DNA of 7,268 nt from Lentisphaerota bacterium. Lineage in GTDB: Bacteria > Verrucomicrobiota > Kiritimatiellia > RFP12 > UBA1067. Made by a program: the position numbers and the translations under genes. The stretch lies in the NCBI GenBank assembly GCA_015061765.1, contig SUVZ01000187.1, forward strand, positions 1 to 7,268, written 5' to 3'. Shown here piece after piece: positions 6,409-7,268 of this stretch (its first letter is position 1; each line of letters opens with the position of its first letter). The notes under the pieces are model-generated. The model did not search any database. It was not told where the DNA came from and saw only the letters and a program-made list of their open reading frames with translations.

Positions 6409-7140
6409 ATGGCCGGCGAGACTTTTAAGACCATGGGGATAGTCCTGGACATCCGTCCGTGGTCTCGGACAAGTCATGTTGTGACGTGGCTAACCCCTGA
6501 ACGAGGGCCTGTTTCCACGCTTATCAAGGGTGCGGTGCGTCCGAAAAGCGCGTTTCTCGGGCAGTACGATTTCTTCTACACCTGCGAATTGGTCTATTAT
6601 GTCAGAGCGAAGGGCGAGCTTCATGCGATCCGGGAGGCGTCGCCGATCCATACGCGCGAATACATGCGAGGTCGGTTCCGGACCACGGCGTTGGCATCCT
6701 ATGCCGCATATCTGGTGAAGGAACACTGTCCGCACAGTCCGGAGGCTGTGTTGTGGTTTGATTTTCTTGAACGTTTTCTAGACGGGCTTGCCGATGCCGC
6801 AGACTTTGAACGGAAAATGGTTTCTCTTGAAACGGGATTTCTGGAGCTTGCGGGCTTGTCCCCTGATTTTTCAGGAGTGGATTTTTCGGCGGATACGGTT
6901 CCCTTTTCGATAGATCTTGGCCGCGCCGGTGTTGGAGCGAAGACAGTCCAGTTGCCGTCAGGAGCGGCGTGTCTTGTGGCTGGCGGCGGCAATGTCGCCG
7001 AGGGTGTCTCTGTGTCCGACGTGACGGCTGCGGTTCGGTTCCTCGGGCTCTTCATGCGCTATCATCTTGATATGCCGCCGGACATACGCCGCAATACGCT
7101 TCGGGTTGGAACGGCAAATGCGGTCCCTCTTCTTTTCTGA
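6409..7140 (+). CDS. recO: DNA repair protein RecO
   Basis: RecO of the RecFOR recombination-mediator pathway. It binds single-stranded DNA and SSB and, with RecR, helps load RecA at gaps. The protein has 243 residues, the normal length. The N-terminal OB-fold spans about residues 1-80, with GIVLDIRPWSRTSHVVTWLT (10-29) and KGAVRPKS (40-47), the counterpart of the usual KGARRPKS. The rest is the helical domain. Many RecO proteins carry a four-cysteine zinc site around residues 150-180. Here that part (GLSPDFSGVDFSADTVPFS, 149-167) has none; the only cysteines are C59, C107 and C188, as in zinc-free RecO types such as that of E. coli. ATG 6409 leaves the usual short tail before GIVL. Its ribosome site is weak. 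It is probably co-transcribed with the ligase gene. Confidence 0.92.
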   Translation: MAGETFKTMGIVLDIRPWSRTSHVVTWLTPERGPVSTLIKGAVRPKSAFLGQYDFFYTCELVYYVRAKGELHAIREASPIHTREYMRGRFRTTALASYAAYLVKEHCPHSPEAVLWFDFLERFLDGLADAADFERKMVSLETGFLELAGLSPDFSGVDFSADTVPFSIDLGRAGVGAKTVQLPSGAACLVAGGGNVAEGVSVSDVTAAVRFLGLFMRYHLDMPPDIRRNTLRVGTANAVPLLF

Positions 7141-7172
7141 AGAAGACAAGCGTCAATCTTTTTTTGAGGCTT
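7128..7172 (+). terminator. Weak hairpins and T-run after recO, possible terminator
   Basis: TCTTCTT (7128-7134) pairs with AAGAAGA (7140-7146) across the recO stop codon. Eight bases later AAGCGTCAA (7148-7156) pairs with TTGAGGCTT (7164-7172) with one mismatch. Seven T in a row lie at 7159-7165. Neither stem is GC-rich, and the T run falls in the loop and the 3' arm of the second stem rather than directly after a stem. A terminator is possible but not canonical. Confidence 0.25.
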
Positions 7173-7174
7173 CG

Positions 7175-7200
7175 TGCATGAGTGTGGGTCGGTTCATGCA
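7175..7200 (+). repeat. Short inverted repeat (7-bp arms)
   Basis: TGCATGA (7175-7181) and TCATGCA (7194-7200) are perfect inverted copies around a 12-base spacer. It could be an operator-like site or a small hairpin before the candidate RNA at the window edge. The arms are short enough that chance is a real alternative. Confidence 0.3.
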
Positions 7201-7225
7201 ATGAAATGATTGTTAGAGTGCTTGA

Positions 7226-7268
7226 AGCCCCCACCCTGTGGGTACTGGTGCGTTGTGAACAGGCGGCC
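7226..7268 (+). ncRNA. ffs: Possible small SRP RNA (4.5S-like), 5' part only
   Basis: The segment GGTGCGTTGTGAACAGGCGG (7247-7266) resembles the conserved 5' side of domain IV of bacterial small signal recognition particle RNA, where GTTGTGAAC is followed by a C/G-rich strand and then the CAGG...GGAAGG...AGCA loop region. That diagnostic 3' part would lie beyond the window. CCCAC (7230-7234) can pair with GTGGG (7238-7242) around CCT. The 5' end is a guess from a weak TAGAGT box at 7214-7219. No protein frame explains this sequence. If correct, the RNA binds Ffh and targets membrane proteins co-translationally. The call rests on a short partial match from memory. Confidence 0.4.

Noticed and set aside
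1..7268. Defence island, CRISPR array, insertion sequence, prophage or biosynthetic cluster
   Set aside because: No matching genes, direct repeats or terminal inverted repeats were found. The genes are metabolic and housekeeping types plus one unknown secreted protein.

Overview
The window is bacterial, moderately GC-rich by eye, and carries six recognisable protein genes plus one very small one, all on the + strand with short gaps. No tRNA, rRNA, CRISPR array, transposase or phage gene was seen. The organism cannot be named from the sequence. A Na+-pumping decarboxylase subunit, a secreted TPR protein whose body looks loosely like hypothetical proteins of the Planctomycetes-Verrucomicrobia-Kiritimatiellota group, and an extended -10 promoter used twice would fit an anaerobic member of that group. 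That placement is a weak inference.

Layout. Bases 2-472 are the 3' end of a sodium-translocating decarboxylase beta subunit (oadB/gcdB/mmdB type). A 38-residue single-span membrane protein follows at 501-617. The gap 618-805 holds a T-rich tract, a clear extended -10 promoter (691-704) and a roughly 95-base leader that can fold. Next come argininosuccinate synthase (806-2038), a secreted TPR protein of unknown function (2053-3633) and a Gfo/Idh/MocA-type oxidoreductase (3679-4695). These three are spaced 14 and 45 bases apart and are probably co-transcribed. A second copy of the same 14-base promoter core (4725-4738) lies just before an acyl-CoA synthetase-like AMP-forming ligase (4747-6390), so close to its ATG that the mRNA is probably leaderless. 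recO (6409-7140) follows after 18 bases and probably shares that transcript. The last 128 bases hold weak hairpins and, at the right edge, what may be the 5' part of a small SRP RNA.

How the genes work together. No single pathway joins them. The decarboxylase subunit belongs to Na+-coupled energy conservation, ArgG to arginine synthesis, the ligase to carboxylic-acid activation, and RecO to recombinational repair. The oxidoreductase and the secreted protein have unknown substrates. I do not see a defence, mobile or biosynthetic system here. The most interesting points are the repeated promoter core with its likely leaderless gene, the small membrane protein behind the decarboxylase, the uncharacterised secreted protein, and the possible edge RNA.
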